Positions 9,857-17,089 of a stretch of DNA of 64,000 nucleotides are shown here, piece after piece. A program made the translations under genes and the position numbers. The notes under the pieces are model-generated. The model saw nothing but the letters and a program-made list of their open reading frames with translations, was not told the origin of the DNA and did not search any database. The stretch's first letter is position 1, and each line of letters begins with the position of its first letter. The stretch is from contig OZ023262.1 of assembly GCA_964006375.1 (NCBI GenBank), forward strand, positions 88,763,654-88,827,653, written 5' to 3'. Origin of the DNA: Tillus elongatus. Its lineage: Eukaryota; Arthropoda; Insecta; Coleoptera; Cleridae.

Positions 9857-10981
9857 CTAGGTGATAACACTAGCTTCTTTTAGTTCTTCCAAGATTGACT
9901 GAATTTCGTTGTTATGAGCAGTATTACCTGCAACTTGGGAAGCCACTAAAAGTCTAAGTCTGTCAACCAACTCGTTTATGTCATTCCAATACACATAGGC
10001 TATTTGTTTGTTATTTTGTATCATATAGTTGTTGGTGCTGATGTTGTTTGGGCTCATGCCGTTGCTATCGCTGCTCTTATCACTCTGAGTTTTAAGTTCA
10101 GTCTTTTGTTTTTTGTTAAGATGTCTGTCGGTGCTGTCGTCATCGTCTTCCTCGTAGGTGTAACCAAAACCTTGAGGAGTTGAGGATCTACGGCCTCGTG
10201 GATTTATCACTGGTTTTATTAAAGTCAGATACTTTTCAGAGGAACAACCCTTGGTTCGGGCGTTAGGATCATAGTTCATTTTATAAACACTAGTTGCTTC
10301 TAGAATATCTCTATAGTGTTGAAGATCGTCATAAGTATACCCCTGGGGTCTTTTCATAAATAACAATTCTAGCAAACCTTGTGTTTGCGGGTATCTCCTT
10401 TGGCCCAGTTGAATCTCAGCATCGGTAAAGTCTAAGTGTTTGTTACCAAGACTCCAGCTACCGGTATCTTTAGCGTAGCGGGCACCATACGTTTGATCAA
10501 TGGTACCGAGCCTTGGTGGTTCAGTAAAATACTTGTCTACATAATATCGAACTCGGTCAGGATATTGCTCCAAAAATTCTTGATATGCAGGGTTGGTTGT
10601 GACAGTTTGTAGGTCGGCCTCAAGCTCTTCAAATGTTGGGATATCCTCATCGGAACTTGCCGCCTCAGCCTCTTCCCTTGGTTCAGCTTCAAAAACTTCA
10701 TGATCTTTAAGGAACTGTACTTGGGGTTTCGTTTCTGGTATATCGACTTCGTCTTTGATTTGTTCAGCCTTTAGTGGTTGCGGTGGCTGCTGCTGCTGCA
10801 GTGCTGCTGTGTTTTTAGATATTTCACTTAGGGGGTCAACAAGTGGTTTATATAAACGTTGCAGAGCATCATCATTCTCAGCTCTGTTAAGTTTAAGCAT
10901 TAAATGTTTTTTTCGAATATTGTCAGCAAGTTGTAAAATCCTTTTCTTAACTTTTTGCTCTTCCTTACCCAACACTTCCAT
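9857..10981 (-). CDS. DUF8207-like protein of Polinton-type elements
   Basis: Predicted 374 residues, start ATG at 10981. Residues 1-60 are basic and helical; 61-125 are Gln/Pro- and then acidic-rich and probably disordered. Residues about 164-257 form the recognisable core: YGARYAKDTGSWSLGNK, then RRYPQTQGLLELLFMKRPQG, then DLQHYRDIL and KYLTLIKPVI. I match this from memory of the family to DUF8207, which occurs in many arthropod and cnidarian proteins linked with Polinton-like elements and whose biochemical function is unknown. An acidic stretch (EEDDDD, 277-282), a KKQK basic patch and a helical tail (329-370) follow. Its own TATA/initiator lies at 11061-11096. A structural or DNA-associated virion role is possible but not shown. 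Confidence 0.72.
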   Translation of the reverse strand: MEVLGKEEQKVKKRILQLADNIRKKHLMLKLNRAENDDALQRLYKPLVDPLSEISKNTAALQQQQPPQPLKAEQIKDEVDIPETKPQVQFLKDHEVFEAEPREEAEAASSDEDIPTFEELEADLQTVTTNPAYQEFLEQYPDRVRYYVDKYFTEPPRLGTIDQTYGARYAKDTGSWSLGNKHLDFTDAEIQLGQRRYPQTQGLLELLFMKRPQGYTYDDLQHYRDILEATSVYKMNYDPNARTKGCSSEKYLTLIKPVINPRGRRSSTPQGFGYTYEEDDDDSTDRHLNKKQKTELKTQSDKSSDSNGMSPNNISTNNYMIQNNKQIAYVYWNDINELVDRLRLLVASQVAGNTAHNNEIQSILEELKEASVIT

Positions 10982-11060
10982 TGTGCTACAACTGTTTGGT
11001 GTTACCAGCAGGTCTAATCATTTGTTTGAGCGATACAGGTTGTGTGGTGGTTTAACATAT

Positions 11061-11096
11061 ACTGACTCCGTTACGGTACATGCCTTCTTATTTATC
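11061..11096 (-). promoter_or_regulatory. Promoter of the DUF8207-like gene
   Basis: On the minus strand GATAAATAA (11088-11096) is followed 31 nt later by the initiator TCAGT (11061-11065), the canonical arthropod spacing. The transcript leader would be about 80 nt. Confidence 0.65.
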
Positions 11097-11111
11097 ACGA
11101 TGTCCGGCTGT

Positions 11112-11520
11112 CTTGTTAGACAGCTGTGTTAGACAGCTGTCTGTTAGACAGCTGTGTGTTAGACAGCTGTGTGTTAGACAGCTGTCTGTTAGACAGCTGT
11201 CTGTTAGACAGCTGTGTGTTAGACAGCTGTGTGTTAGACAGCTGTGTTAGACAGCTGTGTTAGACAGCTGTGTGTTAGACAGCTGTGTGTTAGACAGCTG
11301 TCTGTTAGACAGCTGTGTGTTAGACAGCTGTCTGTTAGACAGCTGTGTGTTAGACAGCTGTCTGTTAGACAGCTGTCTGTTAGACAGCTGTGTGTTAGAC
11401 AGCTGTGTGTTAGACAGCTGTGTGTTAGACAGCTGTATGACAGCTGTATGACAGCTGTATGACATCTGTGTTAGACACCTGTATGACATCTGTGTTAGAC
11501 ACCTGTGTTAGACAGCTGAC
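11112..11520. repeat. GACAGCTGT minisatellite (about 21 units of mostly 15 nt)
   Basis: Units read GTGTTAGACAGCTGT or CTGTTAGACAGCTGT, with a few 13-nt versions and degenerate ATGACAGCTGT/GACACCTGT units at the end. The AGACAGCTGTCT core is palindromic and matches GACAGCTGTC in the TIRs. Long open frames on both strands are artefacts of the 15-nt period. It separates the DUF8207-like gene promoter from the end of the ATPase gene. Confidence 0.95.
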
Positions 11521-11537
11521 TGTCCTGTCTATCATTG

Positions 11538-12233
11538 TTAGAATAATATATATCTATCGAATCCTTTTCTATATCGACCTTTGTGTACATCGTTTTCCTT
11601 CACAATCACCAACACACCATACTTATTATCTTTCCAGCATTGGTGGCAGATAGTTTTAAATTGTTTAAAGTCCATATCGGTGGTTACATGATCGTCGTAC
11701 ACATGTTTTAAATTGGTTTCATCTTGCTTGAATAACACAATAACATTGGTGTTGTCACGTACCAGATGCTTGGGTATTCGTGTATATGTTTGACAGAGAT
11801 AGAATGAATCAATATTCTTATGTCTGCCCATACTGAAGTATGCTCTTATTTTATCTTGTTTGTCACAAGCTACATCATCAAATATAAACACAGAGTTGTC
11901 CTTGGCATCTGCCGGATCTAATATTTCATCGTTTTCTCTATAAGGATAGTAACCAACACCTTTTGTTGCATTCATCACCTCCTTTAACATCTTGTATTTC
12001 GGTTGATACAGAGACTTTGAATACACATACACGTTATCAAATTTTAAACCGTTTGCTTCAAACAATAAACTCAGCATGACATTAGTTTTACCACAACCAC
12101 TCGGACCACATATGATACAGCGAACGGTGTTTGGAAAGAGAGGACCATGCCTCAGTTGTTGTTGAGCTGTGTCCGTAACAACATCGTCTATATTTGTAAT
12201 GGGTAAGGCAGAAGCGTGTTTGCTGGTACGCAT
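11538..12233 (-). CDS. A32/FtsK-HerA-like DNA packaging ATPase
   Basis: Predicted 231 residues from ATG at 12233. A Walker A motif GPSGCGKT lies at residues 43-50, a Walker B strand SVFIFDD at 114-120, a sensor-like Gln in YLCQTY (145-150) and an Arg at 159. This order and length fit the genome-packaging ATPases of Polintons, virophages and other double-jelly-roll viruses, which use ATP hydrolysis to translocate DNA into the capsid. The reading frame is intact with all catalytic positions present. The 5' end is divergent from the PX-like gene, sharing an intergenic region of about 160 bp. The 3' end abuts the GACAGCTGT minisatellite. Confidence 0.88.
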   Translation of the reverse strand: MRTSKHASALPITNIDDVVTDTAQQQLRHGPLFPNTVRCIICGPSGCGKTNVMLSLLFEANGLKFDNVYVYSKSLYQPKYKMLKEVMNATKGVGYYPYRENDEILDPADAKDNSVFIFDDVACDKQDKIRAYFSMGRHKNIDSFYLCQTYTRIPKHLVRDNTNVIVLFKQDETNLKHVYDDHVTTDMDFKQFKTICHQCWKDNKYGVLVIVKENDVHKGRYRKGFDRYILF

Positions 12234-12271
12234 CTTAACTTAAACTAAACTATATTTTATTTGGGTGTGTA

Positions 12272-12306
12272 TATATAAATGAATGCAAGTGAGACACCCA
12301 GTCAGT
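12272..12306 (+). promoter_or_regulatory. Promoter of the PX-like gene
   Basis: TATATAAAT (12272-12280) is followed by TCAGT (12302-12306) with about 31 nt between the TATA box and the initiator A. The reverse strand of the same TATA-rich block could serve the divergent ATPase gene, but no initiator is clear there. Confidence 0.65.
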
Positions 12307-12392
12307 ATGCATGTTGGTGTCACAGAGTGAGGGTTGTTATTAACAAAGACAGATACAGGTTTTGCTGAAACGTTGCTAGCGTTACAAACACC

Positions 12393-12902
12393 ATGAAAGT
12401 TAACAGAAAACTTGATGAGGGGTTTTATGTAATCAACTCGAAGCCAAAGAAGAAGGTCCCCTTTAAAAACATACTAAGTCTGATTGAGGAAGTTATAAAA
12501 GATAGAAACCTTATTCCAACAGCGAACGCCGTGTTTGATATAGCTCATACAATCGTTAGAAACATTGGTGGACGTAAGAATGTGCAGAAACCTCGAGTTA
12601 TTCCAATACCTAAAAGTGGAGGCTTCCTTCCGCTGTTGCCTCTTATATTTGGTGGGCTGTCAGCACTAGGAGCTCTGGGTGGCGGTGCTGCAGGTATTGC
12701 CAAAGCCGTGAACGATGCCAAGTCTGCGAAACAGAAACTAGAGGAGGAAGAACGACACAACAAAACAATGGAAGCCATCGCGATGGGTAGGAGAGGGAGT
12801 GGCTTGAAATTTAAGCCAAAATGCAAGAGACTGGGCAAAGGCATGTATCTCAAGAAACAGCGCTACGGTTATGGGTTGTATCTGCAAAAACCAATGCAAT
12901 AA
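12393..12902 (+). CDS. PX-like small hydrophobic/basic virion protein
   Basis: Predicted 169 residues. A basic N-terminal half is followed by a Gly/Ala/Leu-rich hydrophobic segment (about 77-105, containing GGFLPLLPLIFGG and GALGGGAAGIAKAVN), a short charged helix (106-130) and a very basic tail (135-165) rich in Lys, Arg and Tyr. This layout matches the adenovirus pX/mu-like minor virion proteins encoded beside capsid genes in adintoviruses and Polintons. Such proteins are thought to condense DNA or act on membranes. It is first in a tight plus-strand block with the penton-like and capsid genes. Its TAA stop overlaps AATAAA (12898-12903). The assignment rests on composition and position rather than a strict motif. 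Confidence 0.65.
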   Translation: MKVNRKLDEGFYVINSKPKKKVPFKNILSLIEEVIKDRNLIPTANAVFDIAHTIVRNIGGRKNVQKPRVIPIPKSGGFLPLLPLIFGGLSALGALGGGAAGIAKAVNDAKSAKQKLEEEERHNKTMEAIAMGRRGSGLKFKPKCKRLGKGMYLKKQRYGYGLYLQKPMQ

Positions 12903-12933
12903 AAGACTGAAACAGTAGCCTGTGTGTATCAGT
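12898..12933 (+). promoter_or_regulatory. Fused stop codon, AATAAA and TATA box; promoter of the penton-like gene
   Basis: AATAAAAG at 12898-12905 contains the PX-like gene's stop codon TAA (12900-12902), a polyadenylation signal and an ATAAAAG TATA-like box. TCAGT follows at 12929-12933, 31 nt from the TATA T to the initiator A. The next ATG is at 12935, so a transcript from this site would have a leader of only about 4 nt. Confidence 0.5.
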
Positions 12934-12934
12934 C

Positions 12935-13645
12935 ATGGCGCACACCTTTGTGTTGAAAGACCGCAGCTCCCATCTGTCGTCAGACTACCATCCACCAATT
13001 GTTTTGGATGGTAATTATGCTGTTGCCTTGATAGGCTTTCACACCTACAACAACATACCCAACATCTATGAAGGTAAAAACAAATTTCATGTAAAAGAAG
13101 GAACCGGTTGGCGAACCATCACGATACCCACCGGTGCTTATGAAATAACACACTTGGAAGAGTTACTTCAAAATGAACTTGTTGGTGCTACAGCAACACA
13201 CGAACAAAAGCAACAGGCTCTGATTCTGAGACCTAATCCGAACACCATCAAATGCAGACTAAAGTGTTATACAAATGTCAGTTTTGAATTTGATGGTTCG
13301 ATTGGGCGAATGTTGGGTTTTTCAAAACAAGTTCTTCAGCCGGACACCTTTTATGAATCTGATTTACCTGTTGATATAGTGGATGTTAGACAGATTCGCA
13401 TCGAAACCAATATCGTGTCTGGTTCCTATTATAACGGACAACCCTCACATACGCTGTATGAGTTTGCTCCGATGGTTGATCCTGGCTACGCAATCGACAT
13501 AGAACCTAAAAATTTAATTTACTTGCCGGTGAACAAGCAAGAGATTTCCAATATAAGCATCGACATCGTCGACCAAGATTCAGTTCCTGTCAACTTTCAA
13601 GGTGAAGAGGTGTCTGTTCGCTTGAAACTTATAAAAGTTGCTTAG
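12935..13645 (+). CDS. Penton-like minor capsid protein (predicted single jelly roll)
   Basis: Predicted 236 residues, beta-rich, no signal peptide or membrane segment. Conserved-looking segments are YAVALIGFHTYNNIPN near residue 30, TITIPTGAYEI near 65, IGRMLGF near 128 and IVSGSYYNG near 165, ending NLIYLPVN. These are typical of a protein family found with double-jelly-roll capsid genes in invertebrate Polinton-like elements, generally taken to be the penton (vertex) protein. It lies 32 nt after the PX-like gene and before the major capsid gene, matching the morphogenesis module order of such elements. The frame is intact. The penton role is from family knowledge and position. Confidence 0.68.
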   Translation: MAHTFVLKDRSSHLSSDYHPPIVLDGNYAVALIGFHTYNNIPNIYEGKNKFHVKEGTGWRTITIPTGAYEITHLEELLQNELVGATATHEQKQQALILRPNPNTIKCRLKCYTNVSFEFDGSIGRMLGFSKQVLQPDTFYESDLPVDIVDVRQIRIETNIVSGSYYNGQPSHTLYEFAPMVDPGYAIDIEPKNLIYLPVNKQEISNISIDIVDQDSVPVNFQGEEVSVRLKLIKVA

Positions 13646-13646
13646 T

Positions 13647-13808
13647 ATGTTGGTCTTTAAGGATATAAAAGCAAGTGCATCTACCACATCAAATTCAGTT
13701 GAGTCAGACACGTCAAAGGGTACGCTTCGTCCCGATAATATTGAGTTCCTGCAAAGCCTGGGTTATCATGTCGTCAAAACTAGAAATATTCAAAGAACCC
13801 GTGTTTGA
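13647..13808 (+). CDS. Possible 53-residue ORF bridging the penton-like and capsid genes
   Basis: The ATG at 13647 lies one base after the TAG of the penton-like gene, and the frame overlaps the first 41 nt of the capsid gene in another phase. It is Ser/Thr-rich and ends in a segment containing FLQSLGYHVV. The capsid gene's TATA box lies inside it, so only read-through transcripts would carry it whole. It may be a small conserved protein expressed by reinitiation, or chance. Confidence 0.3.
   Translation: MLVFKDIKASASTTSNSVESDTSKGTLRPDNIEFLQSLGYHVVKTRNIQRTRV
13664..13699 (+). promoter_or_regulatory. Promoter of the capsid gene
   Basis: TATAAAAG (13664-13671) followed by TCAGT (13695-13699), about 31-33 nt apart. 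The leader to the capsid ATG at 13768 would be about 70 nt. Confidence 0.65.
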
Positions 13809-14973
13809 TGATGGCATCGATCGAGAAGAGCTGCGCTCTTACTATTCACCAACTAAATCGTTTGGTAACAGCGATGAAATTGAAATAGCCATCAACCAAC
13901 AAGATGCGTTCGTATGTCTGGCCGAGTCAGCTCTAATAATCGAAGGTGCTCTGGAACCTGTAGCAATCCAAAATGCCACTGGTGCTTGTTATCTGTCAAA
14001 TAATGGAGGAGCAGCTCTGTTTGAATCAATGACCTATGAGTTAAATAACAAGGAAGTGGAACGAGTGCGAGACCCATACACCACAACCATCATCAAAAGT
14101 CTGCTATCGTTCAGTAAGAATGAAGCCCAATCTCTTAGCAACGCCGGTCTGAATGTGTCGTCGGAGCACATCACCTTAAATGATAACAAGTTTCACATGC
14201 TCATACCTGTCTGGTTCCTCTTCAGTTTCTTTCATCATTTCAAAGGAGTTCTCTGTGGCAAACATACTTTCCGCTTTACAAGAAGTCGAAACGATTCCAA
14301 TGGCTATTACAGCACAGGTACGGCACGAGCAAAAATTACCGTAACCAATATGTTTTTAAAGGTAAAACATGTCTTTCCCAATGATAAAATGAAATTGGAA
14401 CTGATGGATAAAATAGCCAAAGACACCTCTATATTTCTCGCCTACCGCAAATGGGACATATACGAGTTACCAGCACTCAGAGATATCAACAGAGATGTGT
14501 GGGCTGTTAAAACTGCAACCAACTTGGAAAGACCTCGATATGTGATTATAGCATTTCAAACAGATCGTAAGGATAACGTGAAGAAGAGGTCAGACTATTT
14601 CGATAACATTGGTATGATGGACCTTCGAGTGTTTCTAAATTCAGAATGCTACCCTTATGAATCTATGAATATGGATTTTGAGAAATCGAAATATGCAGAA
14701 GCCTATAACATGTATACAGATTTTCAAAAAAGCTTCTGTTATAAAAACATGTCGGAGCCTATCTTGAATTATGACGAGTTTAAAGACAGAGCTCTATTTG
14801 TGATTGACTGTCAGCACCAGAACGAGTCAATCAAGTCTTCAACGGTGGACATTAAGGTGGAGTTTATGAGTCACGCCAACTTCCCAAAAAATACTCGTGT
14901 TTATTGTCTGGTTATTCATGACAGTGTAATGGAATATAAACCTCTAACGGGCATCGTTAGAGCCATTATGTAA
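13768..14973 (+). CDS. Double-jelly-roll-like major capsid protein
   Basis: Predicted 401 residues. I choose ATG 13768 because the upstream open frame has no ATG. The protein is beta-rich and lacks a signal peptide. Segments around ERPRYVIIAFQTDR (about residues 254-267), DLRVFLNSECYPYE (about 285-298) and the C-terminal CLVIHDSVMEYKPLTGIVRA are typical of the DJR-like domain family of invertebrate Polinton-type elements (Pfam DJR-like, from memory). These form the hexagonal capsomers of icosahedral particles in related viruses. At about 400 residues it is somewhat short for the group. The frame is intact. It ends the plus-strand block after the PX-like and penton-like genes and is followed by AATAAA at 15021. 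It could be a diverged cousin rather than an orthologue of classic Polinton capsid proteins. Confidence 0.75.
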   Translation: MSSKLEIFKEPVFDDGIDREELRSYYSPTKSFGNSDEIEIAINQQDAFVCLAESALIIEGALEPVAIQNATGACYLSNNGGAALFESMTYELNNKEVERVRDPYTTTIIKSLLSFSKNEAQSLSNAGLNVSSEHITLNDNKFHMLIPVWFLFSFFHHFKGVLCGKHTFRFTRSRNDSNGYYSTGTARAKITVTNMFLKVKHVFPNDKMKLELMDKIAKDTSIFLAYRKWDIYELPALRDINRDVWAVKTATNLERPRYVIIAFQTDRKDNVKKRSDYFDNIGMMDLRVFLNSECYPYESMNMDFEKSKYAEAYNMYTDFQKSFCYKNMSEPILNYDEFKDRALFVIDCQHQNESIKSSTVDIKVEFMSHANFPKNTRVYCLVIHDSVMEYKPLTGIVRAIM

Positions 14974-15020
14974 TAATTGTATGTCATTTATGTATCAATA
15001 TGTACAACTTAATTAATCCT

Positions 15021-15026
15021 AATAAA
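15021..15026 (+). terminator. Polyadenylation signal of the capsid gene
   Basis: AATAAA 48 nt after the stop codon, followed by a T-rich stretch and a TTGTTTTATTTT block. Confidence 0.65.
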
Positions 15027-15937
15027 TTTTTATTGTATGTAAAACAGTTGTTTTATTTTTATTTTGTTGCATTTTTATTAACCCCTTTCTGTCTGTCAGT
15101 CTAAGCAAAGACTTCGAGCTGTCATGACGTGTGTGTTAAACAGCTGTACAAGCTCAAACAAGATTATCTAAGATACTTGTTGGGCAATCAATTGTCTGTC
15201 TTTTATTACACAGCTCTGTCAGTCTAAGCAAAGACTTCGAGCTGTCATGACGTGTGTGTGTGTGTTAACAATCAACAACAGCGTCTATATGTTTTGTTTG
15301 GTTCAAGTGGATGTCATTAAACAACTGTGTTATTTCTATAACGGGGCCCCATTCAAGACCTCAACATACGTTAGTGTGTACTAAGCCGTGAAACAAGTAT
15401 GACGTCTCTTGCTGTATGTAAGTATACTATTATATTATTTATGTTTACATACAAACAATACTTATCAAACAATCCTCGTATATCAAAGTTTAATTTAGTT
15501 GTTTTAAATTGAGTTTTGTTACTTGTGTGTTTTTGATCACTCCCTATATAAATTTAGATTCATTCATTCAAAATACAAACACACTAACATAAACAAACAC
15601 GCCGACAATAAAACCAAGTCCCCGAGTTTTATTGCGCTATTAAAATAAACTCATTAACATATCTAGATGTAAATACGTTTTTCTTATTGATATAGTTTAC
15701 TTCAAACGTTTTTTGTTATTAAATGATATTAGATAGGTAAATTGGTACGTGTTTTAAATTTCTTTTTACTATAAATAAACAATTGTTTTTTAAATTACAG
15801 TTCCTATTATTCAATTGGAATGTAATAGAGATACACCCCCTGCCTACACACACACAAACTCAGCAGCCTCATAAACTCGTTTTATGTAACAGGTTTTTGT
15901 TTTATATATACCCACTGATAACAAACTTTCATCGTAT

Positions 15938-16018
15938 GTCTGAATAGCATAATCGGTTTAGCGACGTTTGCATATCTTAGTAAGTTGTATGGTTGGGGGT
16001 TCAAATCTAATTTCTGGC
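15938..16018 (+). other. tRNA-like sequence, right copy
   Basis: A consensus-matching A box TAGCATAATCGG (15945-15956) and a near-consensus B box GGTTCAAATCT (about 15999-16009) are spaced as in a tRNA gene. The ends GTCTGAA and TTCTGGC pair with one mismatch and one G-U. The D-stem and T-stem have several mismatches and no clean anticodon arm forms. The inverted counterpart is at 8024-8114. It may be a tRNA relic or a Pol III-type signal retained in both arms. Confidence 0.4.
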
Positions 16019-16149
16019 GAATGCTTTTCTTTCAAAAATCATATTTCAAATTAAATTCAAAATTTCAAATTACCCGCTCAATATATCTTCCTCATATATG
16101 TATGTGTGTGTGTGACTAAACCGAATGACTGTGTCCAACAGATGTCTCC

Positions 16150-16214
16150 CATCGAGCTAGAGAATATTCTCTACACTCTACAACTTTACAAATAGAATAT
16201 TCTCTAGCTCGATG
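16150..16214. repeat. Perfect 21-bp hairpin
   Basis: CATCGAGCTAGAGAATATTCT (16150-16170, written CATCGAGCTAG then AGAATATTCT) is repeated in perfect inverse orientation at 16194-16214 around a 23-nt loop. Flanking GTGTCCA and TGGACAC extend the palindrome imperfectly. The stem contains the self-palindromic AGAATATTCT. Confidence 0.9.
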
Positions 16215-16338
16215 AGTCATATCTCTGGACACAACAGACAGAAATTTTCAAACAAATTCAAATTTCCCGCCAAAAACGAAATACCCTAACAAACTTCAAT
16301 ACACCTTAACAACAACACAATAAACAAACCAAACAGCT

Positions 16339-16535
16339 GTGTTTACGAACATAACCTTAATAAACAAAATACACCTTAACAACACAATAAACAAACAAAC
16401 AGCTGTGTTTACGAACATAACCTTAATAAACAAAATACAAAACATAACCTTAATAAACAAACAGATGCATGGTAATCAACACGTGTGTGAACATAACCTT
16501 AATAAACAAATACATAACCTTAATAAACAATCAGA
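16339..16535 (-). repeat. Right-arm iterons
   Basis: Five copies of CATAACCTTAATAAACAA at about 16350, 16416, 16443, 16492 and 16513. These are the reverse complement of the left-arm iteron, so the repeats point inward from both ends. Confidence 0.85.
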
Positions 16536-16592
16536 CAAACACACATGGAGAGCTAACCTGACTTGTAGATATCTATGGACACACAGGTCAGA

Positions 16593-16944
16593 CATCTTGG
16601 AATGCTTGTGACGTCATCTCAGGTTAGTTCCATAGAGAGAACCCGGGTTGCAACTGTCTATGACAGGTCAGCCATCTTGGAATGCTTGTGACGTCATCTG
16701 ACAGGTCAGGTGACATTTGACGTTGACACATGTCAGGTCAGGTGACAGCTGACGTTGACAGCTGTCAGGTTAGCTGACAGCTGACAGCTGACAGCTGTCA
16801 GGTCAGTGACATTTGACACCTGTCAAATCTGACAGGTCAGCTGTCAACTGTCACAGGTCTGCGCAGGTCAGCGCATGCGCATGACGTCACGCGCATGCGC
16901 AGTAAAAAGTGGAGGGGATGGTCCCAGGTGGCGCACTATCTACT
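16593..16944 (-). repeat. Right terminal inverted repeat (352 bp)
   Basis: Reverse complement of 6821-7172 with one mismatch (A/C at the position matching 7103). Ends CACTATCTACT directly before the duplicated GACCCT. Confidence 0.95.
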
Positions 16945-17035
16945 GACCCTTTCTCCGATTCTTTGGCAGTAGTTTTATTTAGGTTTACGGTTTAATGGTC
17001 TATAAGTTTACTTCCACATCGTCACAACGTGTGGA
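16945..17035 (+). repeat. Right target duplication and remainder of repeat A copy A2
   Basis: GACCCT at 16945-16950 is the right target duplication. The sequence then continues repeat A (TTTCTCCGATTCTTTGGCAG, AGGTTTACGGTTTAATGG) exactly where the left part broke off at 6820. Confidence 0.85.
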
Positions 17036-17089
17036 AGTATCGCTTCGACCAAAGAAATTTCAAATGTTTTTTTTTCGCTTAAACCTTGC

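Larger units (their letters stand above)
15030..16592. other. Right subterminal non-coding arm
   Basis: Contains a direct duplication of about 45 bp with GCAAAGACTTCGAGCTGTCATGACG (split here: GCAAAGACTTCG then AGCTGTCATGACG) near 15101-15140 and 15222-15256. An inverted match to the left arm (GCAAAGACTT and TCATGACG near 7940-7980 on the other strand) is also present. No credible protein-coding frame is seen. Iterons, a tRNA-like block and a hairpin in this arm are listed separately. Confidence 0.7.
6821..16944. mobile_element. Polinton/Maverick-like (adintovirus-like) element, 10,124 bp, capsid and packaging genes only
   Basis: The limits are exact: 352-bp terminal inverted repeats beginning AG and ending CT, and a 6-bp duplication GACCCT. 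Both are known features of Polintons. Six intact larger genes lie at 8743-14973: KilA-N protein, DUF8207-like protein, A32/FtsK-HerA-like packaging ATPase, PX-like small virion protein, penton-like protein and double-jelly-roll-like capsid protein. Polintons normally span 15-20 kb and also encode protein-primed DNA polymerase B, a retroviral-type integrase and often an adenovirus-type protease; none is present. The left and right arms (about 1.9 kb each) are non-coding. My inference is a non-autonomous relative using a helper's polymerase and integrase. Intact genes and near-identical TIRs suggest recent movement. Confidence 0.88.

Noticed and set aside
10755..11132. Plus-strand 125-codon Cys/Ser-rich frame with a hydrophobic start
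   Set aside because: It is the antisense of the DUF8207-like gene's Gln/Glu-rich N-terminus.
11244..11489. Long open frames on both strands rich in VRQLC or LSNTQ repeats
   Set aside because: They are translations of the 15-nt GACAGCTGT minisatellite; the period is a multiple of three, so all frames stay open.
11112..11520. CRISPR-like array
   Set aside because: There are no unique spacers; units are contiguous and the genome is eukaryotic.
13675..13767. An extended N-terminus for the capsid gene
   Set aside because: It starts with GTG inside the promoter region, upstream of the predicted transcription start.
6821..16944. Classification as a virophage or a canonical full-length Polinton
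   Set aside because: There is no protease, primase/helicase, PolB or integrase. TIRs and a 6-bp duplication in an animal chromosome fit a Polinton-derived lineage better than a virophage, but the canonical gene set is absent.
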